Below, piece after piece: positions 1-24,600 of a DNA stretch of 64,000 nt. Source of the DNA: Hormiphora californensis (Eukaryota; Ctenophora; Tentaculata; Cydippida; Pleurobrachiidae); assembly GCA_020137815.1 (NCBI GenBank), contig CM035351.1:8077743-8141742 (forward strand), in the 5' to 3' direction. How positions within the stretch are numbered: the stretch's first letter is position 1; every line of letters starts with the position of its first letter. The notes under the pieces were generated by a model. It ran no database searches and was not told the origin of the DNA. It saw nothing but the letters and a program-made list of their open reading frames with translations. The position numbers and the translations under genes were made by a program.

Positions 1-128
1 TCGCTGTCTGCCAGTTTCATCCCAAGTCCGAAGCTCTGTAGATCCATTTCATTGGCGGCCAGGTAGGGTGCCGAGAGAACCAGTGACATGGAGACGGTCA
101 GGAAAAGAAGGGACAGGATCGTTTGCAT
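1..128 (-). CDS. N-terminus of a secreted protein (partial)
   Basis: The reverse strand opens with ATG at 128-126 and stays open to the window edge (42 codons). The first 20 residues, MQTILSLLFLTVSMSLVLSA, have the form of a signal peptide: a short polar start, a Leu/Val/Ser-rich hydrophobic core and a small-residue end, with likely cleavage after LSA. The mature part begins PYLAANEMDLQSFGLG. The rest lies outside the window, so the family cannot be named. A short secreted peptide or precursor is possible. A TATAAG string lies about 35 bases upstream of the ATG (162-167, minus), which would leave a very short leader; I do not rely on it. The signal peptide is convincing, the function unknown. 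Confidence 0.6.
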   Translation of the reverse strand, partial: MQTILSLLFLTVSMSLVLSAPYLAANEMDLQSFGLGMKLADS

Positions 129-1336
129 GGTGACAGGAAAGAAGAAGGATCAAGTCGCTTTCTTATAATGCAGTGGATGGTTTAGTTAGGAGAGTGGAGT
201 GTCGTTCTTTTAAAGGGATACCCAACCATATGACATTATAATTAGCGGATACCTGACAAAGAAAACGTTAGAGCAACATAATTCACATTTCATAATCCCA
301 GGGGGTCAAATCAACAAAGGGACGTCTCAATTAGCACGGCGCATGGGAATTGCAGAAATGCAGGACCATTATTATAGTACTGCAATATATCGACAATTGT
401 AGCAAGGCCATGTCTAAAACAATCCAGCCATATCTGATCCCACAGCAGTGTGCTATAGTGAGGGGGAGACTATAACAGTGGGGCCGGATCAGACTTGTGA
501 AGAACTGAGTTGATGGTGAGTTGTTTATATACGTGAACTAGGTCCCCCTCCAAAGAGGCTTAATTACCCACCGTTATAGTTTGATGCTATTGATCCTGTT
601 TTCAATTCATGAGCAGGGACCTCTCCGTCACGTGGAGTCATCATGTGGCATCTCTCAACAGTGCAACAGTACGAGCTATTTTAAAATGAGACACCATCTC
701 GGCGCGAGAGTGCACATTTTTATTCACGAGCTTTTTATTGTACTAGTAGAAAACGTCAATCATTAACACAAATACAATGGCGCAGCTCTCGCCCACACCA
801 TTTAGAATCAGCTAATATAATGATAAAGCGCCGGTCGAGGGTTACTGTTTTCTCGCTCTCCTAGTGGTGCAGGGATCATGGCCAAGATCTAAAAGGTAGA
901 GTTTCAGTTGGATAATAATACCTCTTGCAAAATATACCCAGCTGAATCGATATAGCTTTTAGTAAATAAATAACAACTGAAGGGGGTGCTGCACCTTTTA
1001 TCACCGATGAAGAAACTTTCAATAAGGTGCATTACCTAACTGACCAAAATCAAATCTATATTGTTGATTACTAGTAGAACTGGGCCGATCGTACCGATCG
1101 GAATTCGAAGGATCCATGTCTCTCTCATTTCGCATTTCTATTCTCTCCCACCTCTCTCTCAGATTCTGAAAAGTTTGACGACGGCTTGACTATAACTAAT
1201 TTATGGATATATTCAATATCACATATATTCCTTGGAATAATTTTGTAATATTTAATAAGCATATGGATCAATGAAATAACCATATTCGTTATATGTATAC
1301 TGAATCAGTGAATCTTCAATCTTCAATCTAATTCAC

Positions 1337-1367
<31 letters not shown>

Positions 1368-1724
1368 ATCTTCCCTTCCCCTGGCAGCTGTTAACGATGC
1401 GACATTCAGATCACCGCGATCACTGGAAACCACCAGAACTTGAGTCGCTTGACACTGTTTCCGTGCTCCGCAAATTTTTAGAATAAAAAGAAAATATGAA
1501 CAATTCAAACCAGCACGGGGTTTAGCAGAGCCGCGCTTTTTACCACTACGGAGCTACCGAGTACCGCGGCACTGTAGTTAAGAAGTTTGATGGACTGTTT
1601 TCCGTCGCCCTGATTCTTACCTTACTGTGGCATGGGGCTATTTAGAGTGTCAATTTATGATAGGATAGAGAGAAAAGTGAGAGAGGTGAGAGAGAGAGAG
1701 AGAGAAAGTGAAAGAGAGAGAGAA

Positions 1725-1768
<44 letters not shown>

Positions 1769-2095
1769 GGGGAGACTGAGAGAGAAACTATATTATAGTT
1801 AGAATAACGCGGACATAACCGATCCCATTCTTCTTCTTGACGTACCATTGCATCACAACAAACCACACCTGGATATTGTGCTTCGTACAGTTAGTACACA
1901 ACTGCATCTTAGACAAAGATATCAGACGCCCTGTTTCAGAAATCAAAATCAGTAAATATACAGGTCAATATCACTGTCCACAATATATGTTGCAAAATAT
2001 TATCCCCTTAGCAGACCACACCTCACCAACACGATCTCACTCTCACATAACTTCTAATTCTCGTTCCACGTCCATGATGCACCTAGATATCGTTG
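129..2095. other. Intergenic stretch, no gene seen
   Basis: I see no exon that can be supported. The stretch holds a short AAT/TAA run near 1338-1363 and a GA tract near 1690-1765. The small ORFs here are short and low in complexity. Confidence 0.5.
1690..1765. repeat. (GA)n microsatellite
   Basis: Interrupted GA dinucleotide tract of about 75 bases in intergenic DNA. Confidence 0.9.
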
Positions 2096-3220
2096 TTATC
2101 CGTGGATAAGCTTGGGACCATTCCAACTGACGACACCCCAAGTGACACCTTCGCTTCGTTCCTTGGGCGATCCCAGACAGTGAGACACGTACCTAACCCG
2201 TCGAATGGTCCTGTCTCGGTTCCGGTGCTGATGTCCATATAGGTGCAGCTGAAAAGAGGGGGCTTGTTTTACAGTTATATCATATGGTTTAGAGGGTGGT
2301 CTAGAGGTGGATCTAGAGGGTTTAGACTCTGAATAGGAGTATGGGAGTTTGTTGACTAGACCAAAATAAGATGAATGAAAATCAGCTGTGAGCTGATGAT
2401 CGGCATGGTCAGAAATCAGCTACACGTACCATTGATCCTATTTTGCGGAGTTGCCTGTCAAGAAAGCAGCTCCCCGCCACCCTGCTAAAGTTAAATCGGC
2501 TCCCGAACTCTCGTTCTTTCCATTCGGGCGAGGGTAAACCCTGAAAAATAATCATAAAAGCAACTCTTTCTTATCCCAATCAAGTTGAACTGCAGTGCAA
2601 CCTCGAATCGGTTGACACCATATCAAGGCAAATACATACCATCAGATTTCGCTCTAAGGTGATCTCCATCTCATCATGACTGGTGGCCTTCATCAACTCA
2701 GGACGGGGCATGAAGTGGGAGAAGGTGATTACAGGGGCATCATAGGTCTTGTTTAGCCGTTCAGCGTTCATATCAGCAAACAGAGACGCCAGACTGGCAG
2801 CACTACCCGAGGCACGTCTTTTTAGCGAGGGCCACTGAGGAGGGAATATAGTTACAAGATTCAGTTTCCCATAATGGGTGGTAGTTAGGATATGTGAGTT
2901 GGTTAGATAACACTAGATTTAGTATAAACTCTGAATACTCCATGAACATACCTTGCAGAACCAAGCATCACTCCACCCCATCTCCTTGAGACTCTGTTCC
3001 GTCCAGGAGGGACCCTGAGCCCCGGGTGTGTACAGGGTGTTCCGGGGGTCGTCCTCAGGACCTGCATACCAGGAGTAGAGGGGAACGACCCAGACATCGC
3101 TACCATCCACACACCGCACCTTACCCGGGTCCGTCCGTACACCTGTTGTTTAGTTGTTGTAGTGGGGTTAATATTCAAAATAGGGTAGGGTGGTACCCTG
3201 TAAGGGGAAACAATATATAA

Positions 3221-3262
<42 letters not shown>

Positions 3263-4023
3263 TTCGCACCCTAGTTCAATTGGAATATATCTCGTAGTCG
3301 TACCTATAAAGTAATATTGTACTTTACTTTAATGTTCTTACCTAAGTCGTTGCAGCACTGAATGATCTCAAAAAGTTTCACTAGGGAGTTTGGTGCGTGG
3401 TCGTTCTTGGTCAGCCATAACTCGTGGTTACCGGGTATAAAGAATACCTCCTTATACTTTCGTTGTAGAATCTTCAGCGACTCTATTAACCTAATGGGGG
3501 GAGTTTGTTATTTTGTGAGTATGAGAGGTAAAATAACCCCCCGCGGGTCCCGAGTTGCCTTACTCGACCGGCCTCTCTCACAGGTACCGTGCCCCGTGAA
3601 AAATTTTGTAAGGGAGGGCTAGAACATAAAAAGCCCCGACCGTTTGTCAGCGCTATGAAAACACCCTTAGTGAATTATAGTGAGGACTCATGAGTAAGCT
3701 GGAATGGCTGGAATTCCGAATGATCGATCTGGTATGTTTTAGTTTACTGATGTGAATTGAGCCATAGATCAGGTGGCTTGCAACAGATGGCCATGATCGT
3801 GATCTGCTTGATCAGCCTTCTGGAATTCATGTGATCAATGCAAATAGAAGCTCCTTATACGGATACAAATGTAAATCCATGCCAGGAATCAGAGATCTAT
3901 CTCGAAGAAAGATATAATATCTTTGCTTCCTTTCTATCCTATCTGTTATTCAGCAATCACCTCTCTTTCTAGAAAGCAAGGTGGCATAAACTTTTAAATC
4001 GATAAGTAAACAACACGCTTCCT

Positions 4024-4095
<72 letters not shown>

Positions 4096-4510
4096 CCCAC
4101 AGGATCAGGACCTTGATATCTCAACAAGCAATCGTGTGGTTAGTGATAAGTTGTAAACAAACTCCCTTCATGCAGCTTCATGTGGTGAGTGTTTGGAAGC
4201 TATCGAAATTCGCATCATATGATACGGCTAAACTACATGGATAGCGTCCATCTAAAGAACTTCAACCCCATCCGAAAACTCCATCCAAAACCTCATCGAG
4301 TTATTTGATAGACCCCTCCAAGCAACTATATAGTTACCCCTCCAAGCAACCCCTATTATAAATCATCTAATAATTGTACCTTGGTATGTTATCACTGACA
4401 TCCCCTGCTACCAGGACCACATCTTCAGGTTGCTCCGCGAACTCCTCCACAAAGACCAAGTTCTCTTCATAATCCGTGTGTAGGTCAGATATACCAAATA
4501 TACGGGACAT
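2096..4510 (-). CDS. Calcineurin-like metallophosphoesterase, 5 exons
   Basis: Five exons on the minus strand join in phase: 4510-4380, 3490-3342, 3142-2952, 2834-2640 and 2248-2096 (stop TAA at 2098-2096). They give 272 residues, with GT-AG introns throughout. The metal-binding motifs of the calcineurin-like phosphoesterase fold appear in order: SDLH (DxH, near residue 8), GDVSD (near 37), GNHEL (near 63), ITFSH (near 180) and YGHQH (GHxH, near 226). The spacing and the surrounding words (DLHTDYEEN, VPLYSWY, SHFMPRPEL) match the family annotated in plants and protists as calcineurin-like metallophosphoesterase superfamily protein; the substrate is unknown. The C-terminal region after GHxH still carries the RYV and GSPKER segment of that family. 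The ATG at 4510 was chosen because SRIFGISDLH follows directly. The frame is open further upstream, so a longer N-terminus with an extra exon is possible. Intron 1 holds a CT tract and intron 2 a TA tract. Confidence 0.88.
3223..3260. repeat. (TA)n microsatellite
   Basis: About 38 bases of pure TA dinucleotide, in the second intron of the metallophosphoesterase gene. Confidence 0.95.
4029..4092. repeat. (CT)n microsatellite
   Basis: CT dinucleotide tract of about 64 bases in intron 1 of the metallophosphoesterase gene. Read on the sense strand of that gene it is a GA purine tract. Confidence 0.95.
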
Positions 4511-5699
4511 GGCTGCTGCTGCACGTGCAAAATATGTCTGCAGGGATCCGGAGAGATGGCGAGATGAAGTGGCCTTGCTACAAACAATTGTGGAAGTAAG
4601 TAATCAAATTAGAAATTATGATTTATTGCAACATCAAATACAAATAATTATCCGCGTCTCAAAGAGCCAAACAACCACACATACACTCCAAGCTCTCTCT
4701 CATTGTGGTGGGTCCCTCTCACTCTCTCTCTAGTTATGAAAATTATCGCAGGAGAGAGAGGGTTATACCCGGGTTTTCAGTAGTATGGATTACCCTTACA
4801 GCAGCTCCACCCATCTTGCTGTGGCTGCCATGCCTTAGGGGGCAAGTAGTGCGAGTACACACACGTCACCATATATCTCTCTCCCCTCTCCCTCTCTCTC
4901 TCTCCCTCTCTTGCAGAATCTGCATGCATGGACTGATTTCGCAATAATCCTAGTTGCTGAGGTAATCTATTGATCTTCCCAATTGACACCATTACTGCAG
5001 CTGGGATATCAGGGGGTGCAGGGGGCTATGTCAGTTATACACGTATGAAGCACACTTCACCGCCAGTACAGTGCCAGTACAACAATGGTGTACCGTCACG
5101 GTGTCGTGCAGATCTTGAGAGAGAAAGAAGTGTTGTTGAGAGAGAGATCATGACTTGCTCATGGCTATTGGATTTCCACTTGATGGTGGCCATTGGCCGA
5201 GTCAATCAAAATAATATAATATATACTGTCTCTGTCTCTGTCTCTGTCTCTGTCTCTGTCTCTGTCTCTGTCTCTGTCTCTGTCTCTGTCTCTGTCTCTG
5301 TCTCTGTCTCTGTCTCTGTCTCTGTCTCTGTCTCTGTCTCTGTCTCTGTCTCTGTCTCTGTCTCTGTCTCTGTCTCTGTCTCTATCTCTGTCTCTGTCTC
5401 TGTCTCTGTCTCTGTCTCTGTCTCTGTCTCTGTCTCTGTCTCTGTCTCTACTCTCTGTCTCTGTCTCTGTCTCTGTCTCTGTCTCTGTCTCTGTCTCTGT
5501 CTCTGTCTCTTCATCACTCTCTCTATATTTCTTTCTCTGCCTACCTCTCTGTGTCTTTGTATCTCTGCAGTTGGATATGCAACAGCATGAGCCAAGTTCA
5601 GCAGTTGACACCACTAAGCTAGATCCCAACAACTCGGGAGAATATGACCACCACGTACAAACTGCATTCGATTCCTCTCTAAATATTATGCGAGAGTGA
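4509..5699 (+). CDS. Small unknown protein, 3 exons
   Basis: Three plus-strand exons join in phase 0: 4509-4595 (donor GTAAGT), 4917-4961 (acceptor TTGCAG) and 5571-5699 (acceptor CTGCAG, stop TGA). They give 86 residues beginning MAAAARAKYVCRDPERWRD. The first 45 or so residues look helical, with a hydrophobic stretch HAWTDFAIILVAE across exon 2; the tail is acidic and polar (SGEYDHHVQTAFDSS). I do not recognise the family. Intron 2 holds a long TCTCTG tract, and an extra small exon near 4999-5031 is possible. The start codon shares the tetranucleotide CATG (4508-4511) with the start codon of the metallophosphoesterase on the other strand. Consistent phases and good splice sites support the model; the function is unknown. 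Confidence 0.6.
5227..5510. repeat. (TCTCTG)n hexanucleotide satellite
   Basis: About 280 bases of a TCTCTG hexamer with two interruptions (a TCTCTA unit near 5382 and a break near 5449). It lies in intron 2 of the small gene at 4509-5699. The long Arg-Asp, Glu-Thr and Ser-Val ORFs through it are artefacts of the repeat. Confidence 0.97.
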
Positions 5700-5751
5700 G
5701 TGAAATTACGAATTCCCAAAATGACAACAAATGGTTGACTAAATCGAGAAA

Positions 5752-5840
<89 letters not shown>

Positions 5841-8800
5841 GTGGTGGTGAGGATGCCATGATACTACTGTCATGTGATGGACTTTTATTTTAGAAATAAA
5901 ACCTGTGAGGAGATATCATGATATGACAGAGATATGAGACAATTGTGATACAAGTAAATCACTTAATTAGTATACTTAATTCATCCAGTACTTCTAAAAC
6001 ATTCAAAGCTGTGTCAAATTTCAAGCTTTGATTGAAGTGTTAAAATCGAAAAACCTCTCAAAAATTGCTTGTCATTTCATTATTAAACTCACCGTCCAAT
6101 CCCGCTACAAAATCACAAAATCTCACTCTCTATCTCTTCGTTTATCATTGCTATAGCTCTTCAAAACCACCAGCCTTGGATTTGAAATGGACCAACAGCA
6201 TGGTCTTCTGTTAAATGAGAGGGGAGAAAGAGGAGGAGAGATAGTAAATTGAAAGATAGAGAGAAAGAGAAAAACATTGAGAGAGATATACGAGAGAAGG
6301 ATCACGAGTACTGTTACCGATTCGTCTTTCTCTGATCTGCTTGAGAAAATCAAGTGCCCCCTTCACATGTGCATTATCCTCACAGACCAATGAAAATCAA
6401 GGATTACAGTCACGTGACTAAACCGTGAGCTGCGATTGGCTGAAACTACATCGCATGTGTGGAGTAACAAGCCAATCAAAAACAGCTGGTTAATGTATAC
6501 TGCTTTCACTCTTTCTAGTTTCCTTTCTTCTTCTCGGCTAGGCAGTTTTTAAATGCATGGTCCCTTTTAGAAATGCTTACTGAAAATCTACAATTATCAT
6601 TCTATCTTCGTTATGATTTTGTCTCTTTACTGCTATGCACACACCAGCAGTCATATGTTAAGTCTTGTACATATTACACCCAGATAATGGGTCATTAACT
6701 GCCTAGGATCAGTACATTTCTAATAGCCCCATTAAATACACATGTTTAATGTGTACATACAAGCTTTTAGCTGCTATACAGGTGCAATTTGAGTAAAGTA
6801 TGCCATCTTGAAACACTTGGGTGGATGACAAAGGAGAGAGAGAGATGGTTGTGGAGGGAGAGAGATGGAGAGAAAAAAGTGGAGAAAGGAGGGAATTAGG
6901 ATCATATACCCGGTTAAATATTCATGCTTTTTGTGTTGAACACAAAGCCGTACGTCTGTCACATTTCTGATTTGAGCTTTGTAATCCTGAAAAAATCCTA
7001 AATCAATGGGATTTGGAGCAATTGTTTTGATTTGAATTTGCTCACAGATGATAAAATAATTTCAATTTGGTTTCCTAAACTGTTCCTATAACTCATATTT
7101 TACTGCTTTCTCCGGGTCTACAGGCAATTGGGCAAAAATAGAAACATGCCCCGGGCGATCCTACGGTTGTTGGTAATTATCTTTTCTTCTCTCTCTTATT
7201 ATCCCATGTCCCAATTCAATAGTCTTGTAATAATACGATTAATTTCATGAGCATATCATGCATGCATATATTGCTAGTTCAGTAGGCTGATTATATTCTA
7301 AGACCGCTAAATCTCTATCCAAGGGGCATTAACTGTAGAAAGTTACAGTGCTGAGTGTAATTATCTAGGGGACCAGACCTTGCTCTTTTCTCACATATTG
7401 TTATTGTATCAGATGTATCTCACGCCTCCTGCAAGTATTATAATACATCTGCCATATGTAACGAAGGGGTATAATAGTGTCTCGGTTTACCAGCAATTGT
7501 TGCAGTGATTTTGGTTAACAGGTTAAAACTTAAGTTCTGGTTGATTAGTTCATCAAAACACTGTGTCCAATTGATCCTAGCTGTCCCATTCTAATCGATC
7601 AGCTAGTTGTGGATCACACTTGATCACAACCCTTATTATAAGGGTAAGGCCTTACTCAACAAGATCACGCCGTGATTGAGGGGTCGGTTGTTAGGGATCT
7701 CGTGGAGCTATCTCTCTCTTCTCTCTGTCTCGCTAGGGAGCTAATGCACACTAGGCTCCAAACTAGGTAGCTGATACAGATTGCTTTTAGTTCTCCAGTA
7801 GTTGGGATATATTATGCTGTTGATCATATTCATTATGTTTCATAAATATAATCCCCAGAGTTATATGTTTTTATAATTTTCTATTAATATTATGCTACGG
7901 AAGGGTTTTCTGGTTTTTTGTTGTCGACGGAATCATGTTTTCCTGATCCTTCTCATCACTACAGTCCCACGATCTAATCGCTATATCGAATGTTGTGTTG
8001 CATGAACATCATCCTATGTGAATGATTGTATGCATGATACAAATCTCGGCCCCCATATAGTTCTTACTAAGCGGAATAAAGTTAAATTTCTAGTACGCAA
8101 GTACTTATCCACACGCTACTTATTTGTGATGTTGCCGATCTTGTCTCACGTGCAGGCACTTGTCTTAAAACCGCACGAATTCTTTTTGATACAAGCACCA
8201 CTAAGATTCATGCTTCGAAGCATGATCATGGCTGATCAATAGCTCTGAAAATTAAATGTCTCCGTAATACACAATTCGCTATATGATTTCCCCAGTCCCT
8301 CTCAAGCTCCGAGCTATTGTCCAGGTGCATGCTTGTTGCACACGGGCAGGTCACGTGCTATTTGCATCTCCCTCTCTGATCTCTCCATCTCTCCATCTAT
8401 CTCTCTCCATTTATCTATCTATCTCTCTATCTCTGTGACCTCTGATCTACATCTATCTCTCTCAATCACTGTTCTCTTTCCACACTGTTGAGCGAAAATC
8501 CGGGGAAAAGAGATATATCTTGCACGCGTGTGACAATATTTTTACGTCACACATGACTAGTGAGTGTCACACATTGTCAATTACACTCATCGTATGCGTG
8601 TGACATGCTTCCCCCTCCCTCCGCTGCTATGTGGCCGGCCCTCTGGTCAATCCTTCTCTTTATTCATAGCCATTTGCAGTTCTTTCTCTCTCGGATCTTG
8701 CCGACAGTCTAGTAGATCGGTTTTGCGGTTTAGGAATTACTGATCTAGATAGTTTAGAAGTACCGATCGTGAGGTGCGAGCCTAATGATATACCACACAA

Positions 8801-9185
8801 TTAACTTGTTCTCCTTTTTTGATTCCCTCCTCCCACGCAATCTGTTAAAAACATGTGTCTAAATGTTTTCGCGTTAAATTCCTTAATGTGCTCGTAGTCG
8901 TACGCCGTTCCGTCTAGTATGATATGTAACGAAATCATTAGACTCCGCTGGAAAATGCGTTGGATTAATTATCCTGACTCAGCACCTAATCCCATGGGGC
9001 ATATCATACACCAACTTGCTTATTATACCCTGACTTGCTTTAGTTTTGAGATATGACCCGGGTCCCCCAGGTCGGAGCACATGAGCTGAAGTTCAATATT
9101 GATTCTAGGTCTCCCTGATTAGTTCATTATTATCATCTCGTAACCCTCTCTTCTTCTCTCTCAGCACTAGCTCTGCAGTATACAC
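5700..9185. other. Intergenic stretch, possible leader exon
   Basis: No protein-coding exon can be supported. A GA tract sits at 5758-5837. A short segment at about 7115-7170 has an acceptor-like TCTACAG before it and a GTAATT donor-like end, and could be an untranslated leader exon of the downstream GAS2-like gene; this is speculative. Pyrimidine-rich TCTC/TCTA runs occur around 8370-8470. Confidence 0.4.
5758..5837. repeat. (GA)n microsatellite
   Basis: Nearly pure GA tract of about 80 bases just after the stop codon of the small gene at 4509-5699; it may lie in its 3' UTR. Confidence 0.95.
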
Positions 9186-21609
<12,424 letters not shown>

Positions 21610-21659
21610 TAAGTAGTCTCATTATCTCATAACACAAATTTGAAGTCTACTTCTTCTTG

Positions 21660-24600
21660 GAGGCCGTCTCTTCTTGGGTCGAGATGAAGGGTTGGAACCA
21701 TAGGGTTTCCTTTCCCCGGCCTGGTCCAATTAATTGAAGTCAATGTTTTGCAAATTGCGTGTCTCCTGCTGTTTTAGTTTTAAAAAGTTTTAACTGGAAT
21801 TTAGTGGGTTTTAAAAATTCCCCCTTTAAATAGGTGGCCCAAAGTGGAAAGACCCACCAAAGGGGCCCTAAGAAAAAAAGAAAAAAACCCGAACCTAGGA
21901 AAAATCCAAAAAAGCCCCAGCGGTTTCAAAAGATTTTCCCGCTTTCCCCCCCCCCAAAGGGAAAAACTCCTCTAGGGGGATGGAGGTCCAGAGATGGAAA
22001 TGGTTTCCCCTAAGTAAAGGGGCCCCAAGTAAAATTAATTAAAAAAAAGGTAAAAAAAGTTTCCCTAATTGTGTAATAAAGGGGTTGGAAAATTTCAATT
22101 GGGGAGTTTCCCTAGTCAAAGGCAAATTTCCCCTGTAAAGGGGGGCCCAAAAAATGTCCAGGGTTTGTCTCATTAAAGTTTCCCTTGAGAAAGTGAAAGG
22201 GGCAATTTATTGAGTTTGGGTTGGGGAAAAATTACCCAGAGGAGTTTCACATTTTTGATCCGTGATCTTTAAAATTTTTGGTTTTAATTGATTTCTAAAA
22301 AAAGAAATAGTCAAGGGTGGGGGCCATTTTAGCAAAAAAATGAAAAAGTAATTCTTAAAAAATTAAAATTAAAATTTTTTAAAATTTAATAGATCGTAAA
22401 TTTACAAAACTAAAATCATTTTCAATGATCAGGAAGTGGGCCAAAAAAGTCAAAATGGGCCCTGGTCTAAAAGGCCAAAAAAACAAGATTGAGTCCTAAA
22501 AGCCTCCTATTGAAAAGTGGGAATCAAAAGGGGGTTTAAAGTATAATAGTTAATTTTTCCCTCGATATTAAATAAGTTTCTTAATTTTTAGGGCTTTTGG
22601 TTTTTTAAAATTTTAGTTTTTTAGATTTAAAAATGAAGGCCCTAAAATATTTCTAACTTTCCCCGGGAAAAAAAAACAAGGGCATCGAGAAATTTATTTT
22701 TTAAAGGTTGACAATGTTTTTTAAAATACAGGGGCCCCCAAAGTTGGAGTTTCTGAAAATTTTATTGTAGGATTCTAAAAATTTATTACCCCCTTTTGAA
22801 CTGTTAAATGATATGTTTGAGTTTGAATTAAAATTTACCTGTTAAAACTTCCTTCAGAACAAATTGTTTTTGAAAAAAACACGGCCCCCCGAAAAAGTTA
22901 AGGGGGCTTATGTCAAACCGGTATTTTAGTTTTAAATTTTTTTTTTATATTGAAAATGGGAAGAAATTTTTAAATTAAAAAACCCTTTTTCCTATTAAAT
23001 ACAAATTGGAAAGCACTCCGGGTTTTAGCCTTTACCCCCCTTCTCTCATCAAACAAATTAAATAGGGGCCCCAAAAAGTTTTTTCCCGGTTTAAAAGCTT
23101 TCCGGGGGTTTCTTTAACCCAAGGCCCGCGCCCTGGGGGAAAAGAATGCGGTCTTTCCAACTCATTCCACGTTTTTTTCCCGGAAACTTTTTTGCACCAC
23201 CTCAATTTCTCTTCACCACCCCTTTTTTTAAAAAAACCCCGCAAACGGCACCGCCCCCTGGGGAAAAATTTAAAAAGTTTGTAAAACGGGAAAACTGAAC
23301 TTTTTAGGGGCCCTGGGAATTTAAAAAAATTTGAAAACGGTTCAAATTTTCGTTTGCGTTTTTTAAATGGGGGTCCTGGGGGGCCTCCCCTCCCCAAAGG
23401 GGGCCCGGCCCCGGGGTCCTCCCCTACCAAAAACCCACCCAACCCCCTAGCAAAGTTGGGTGGCCAAGGCCCCCCTACGTCGCCCCCAAATCGCCGCGTT
23501 TGAATCCTCCTCCCCAAAAAAAGAGTTGTAGCCTTAGGCCATTTCTTATGGGTTCCCCCTTCCTGAAAAGAAAAGTTTCAAGCCCAAGCCCCGAAGAACA
23601 AGGACCTTGAAAGGGAAAAAATTTTTCCCCTTTGCGGGAAATTTTAAAGTGGTCCAGTTTTCCTACCAATCCAGACATAAACAGAGGTGGGAGGTTCCCC
23701 GAATTTTGTTTGAGGGAGAAAAAGAGAGGGTTTGAACGTTTAGAACCCCTTTGGGGCCCCCGTTTTGATTGTGAGCAATTTTGTGGTGAGGCCTTAAAAA
23801 ACTCGGGGGGTTTTTTCCGGAAACCTAATTTTCCCCCTCGTTGGAAATTGAGTGGGTTTAGTGAACATTTTAACTTTTTTGGGACAAAGTGTCAGTATTG
23901 GAATTTATCGAAATTTGGGCCCAAAGGGGGCGGTCTGAATGGGCAGGGGGACCGTGCATTTTTTAATTTTGGGCAAGGAGAGAAAAAAGAAAAAGTCAAG
24001 GGGAAAAAGGGTCAATTTTCCAAAAATTTGTGTTTAAATGGTTTTAGTGACCGCCCACCAGGTTTTTTTTGGTCGCAGTTTTTATGGGTCCCTACTAAAA
24101 ATCCATCCCTCCGATTTTTGGGGGGTTTATTTCGAGGGGAACAAAAAAAATTTTAAAAGTTTCGGCCGTTTTGCCAGGCGGTAACCCCCCCGCCCTGTTC
24201 GGGCCCCAAATTGTTTTGAAACAACCAAATGGAACCCCTAAACTATGGGGGGACCAAGAATGAACGGCCTTGGGGGCCCACGGAAACCAACGATAGGGAC
24301 CTATTGGGGTGGCGCCGGGGTTTTAACATTTGTTTAAAAAAATTTTAAAACGCGATGCAAAACACCCTGGGGAAATTTTTATTTTCCTAATTGGTTTTTA
24401 GTTGATGGGGCCAATGGGGCCCCCGGAAGGTTTTAAAAAGCGGGTTGGGGGATGGTTCCTTTGTTGGCAATTTGAGGGCCCGGGGAATCCTCCCCCAGAT
24501 TGGGGACCGGGTTTTCGATTGACGGGACAATTAACCTACTCCCCCCCTTTATTCCTAAACCGCTTTAGAGAAAAGGGGGGGGGCCGGGAAAAAAAACCCC

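Noticed and set aside
5165-5719. Long Arg-Asp, Glu-Thr and Ser-Val repeat ORFs on both strands
   Set aside because: They are translations of the TCTCTG tract inside an intron; codon content is set by the repeat.
23032-24156. Open frames of 161 and 174 codons in the central block
   Set aside because: They are dominated by FF, GG, PP and KK runs from inflated homopolymers; neither splice signals nor domain.
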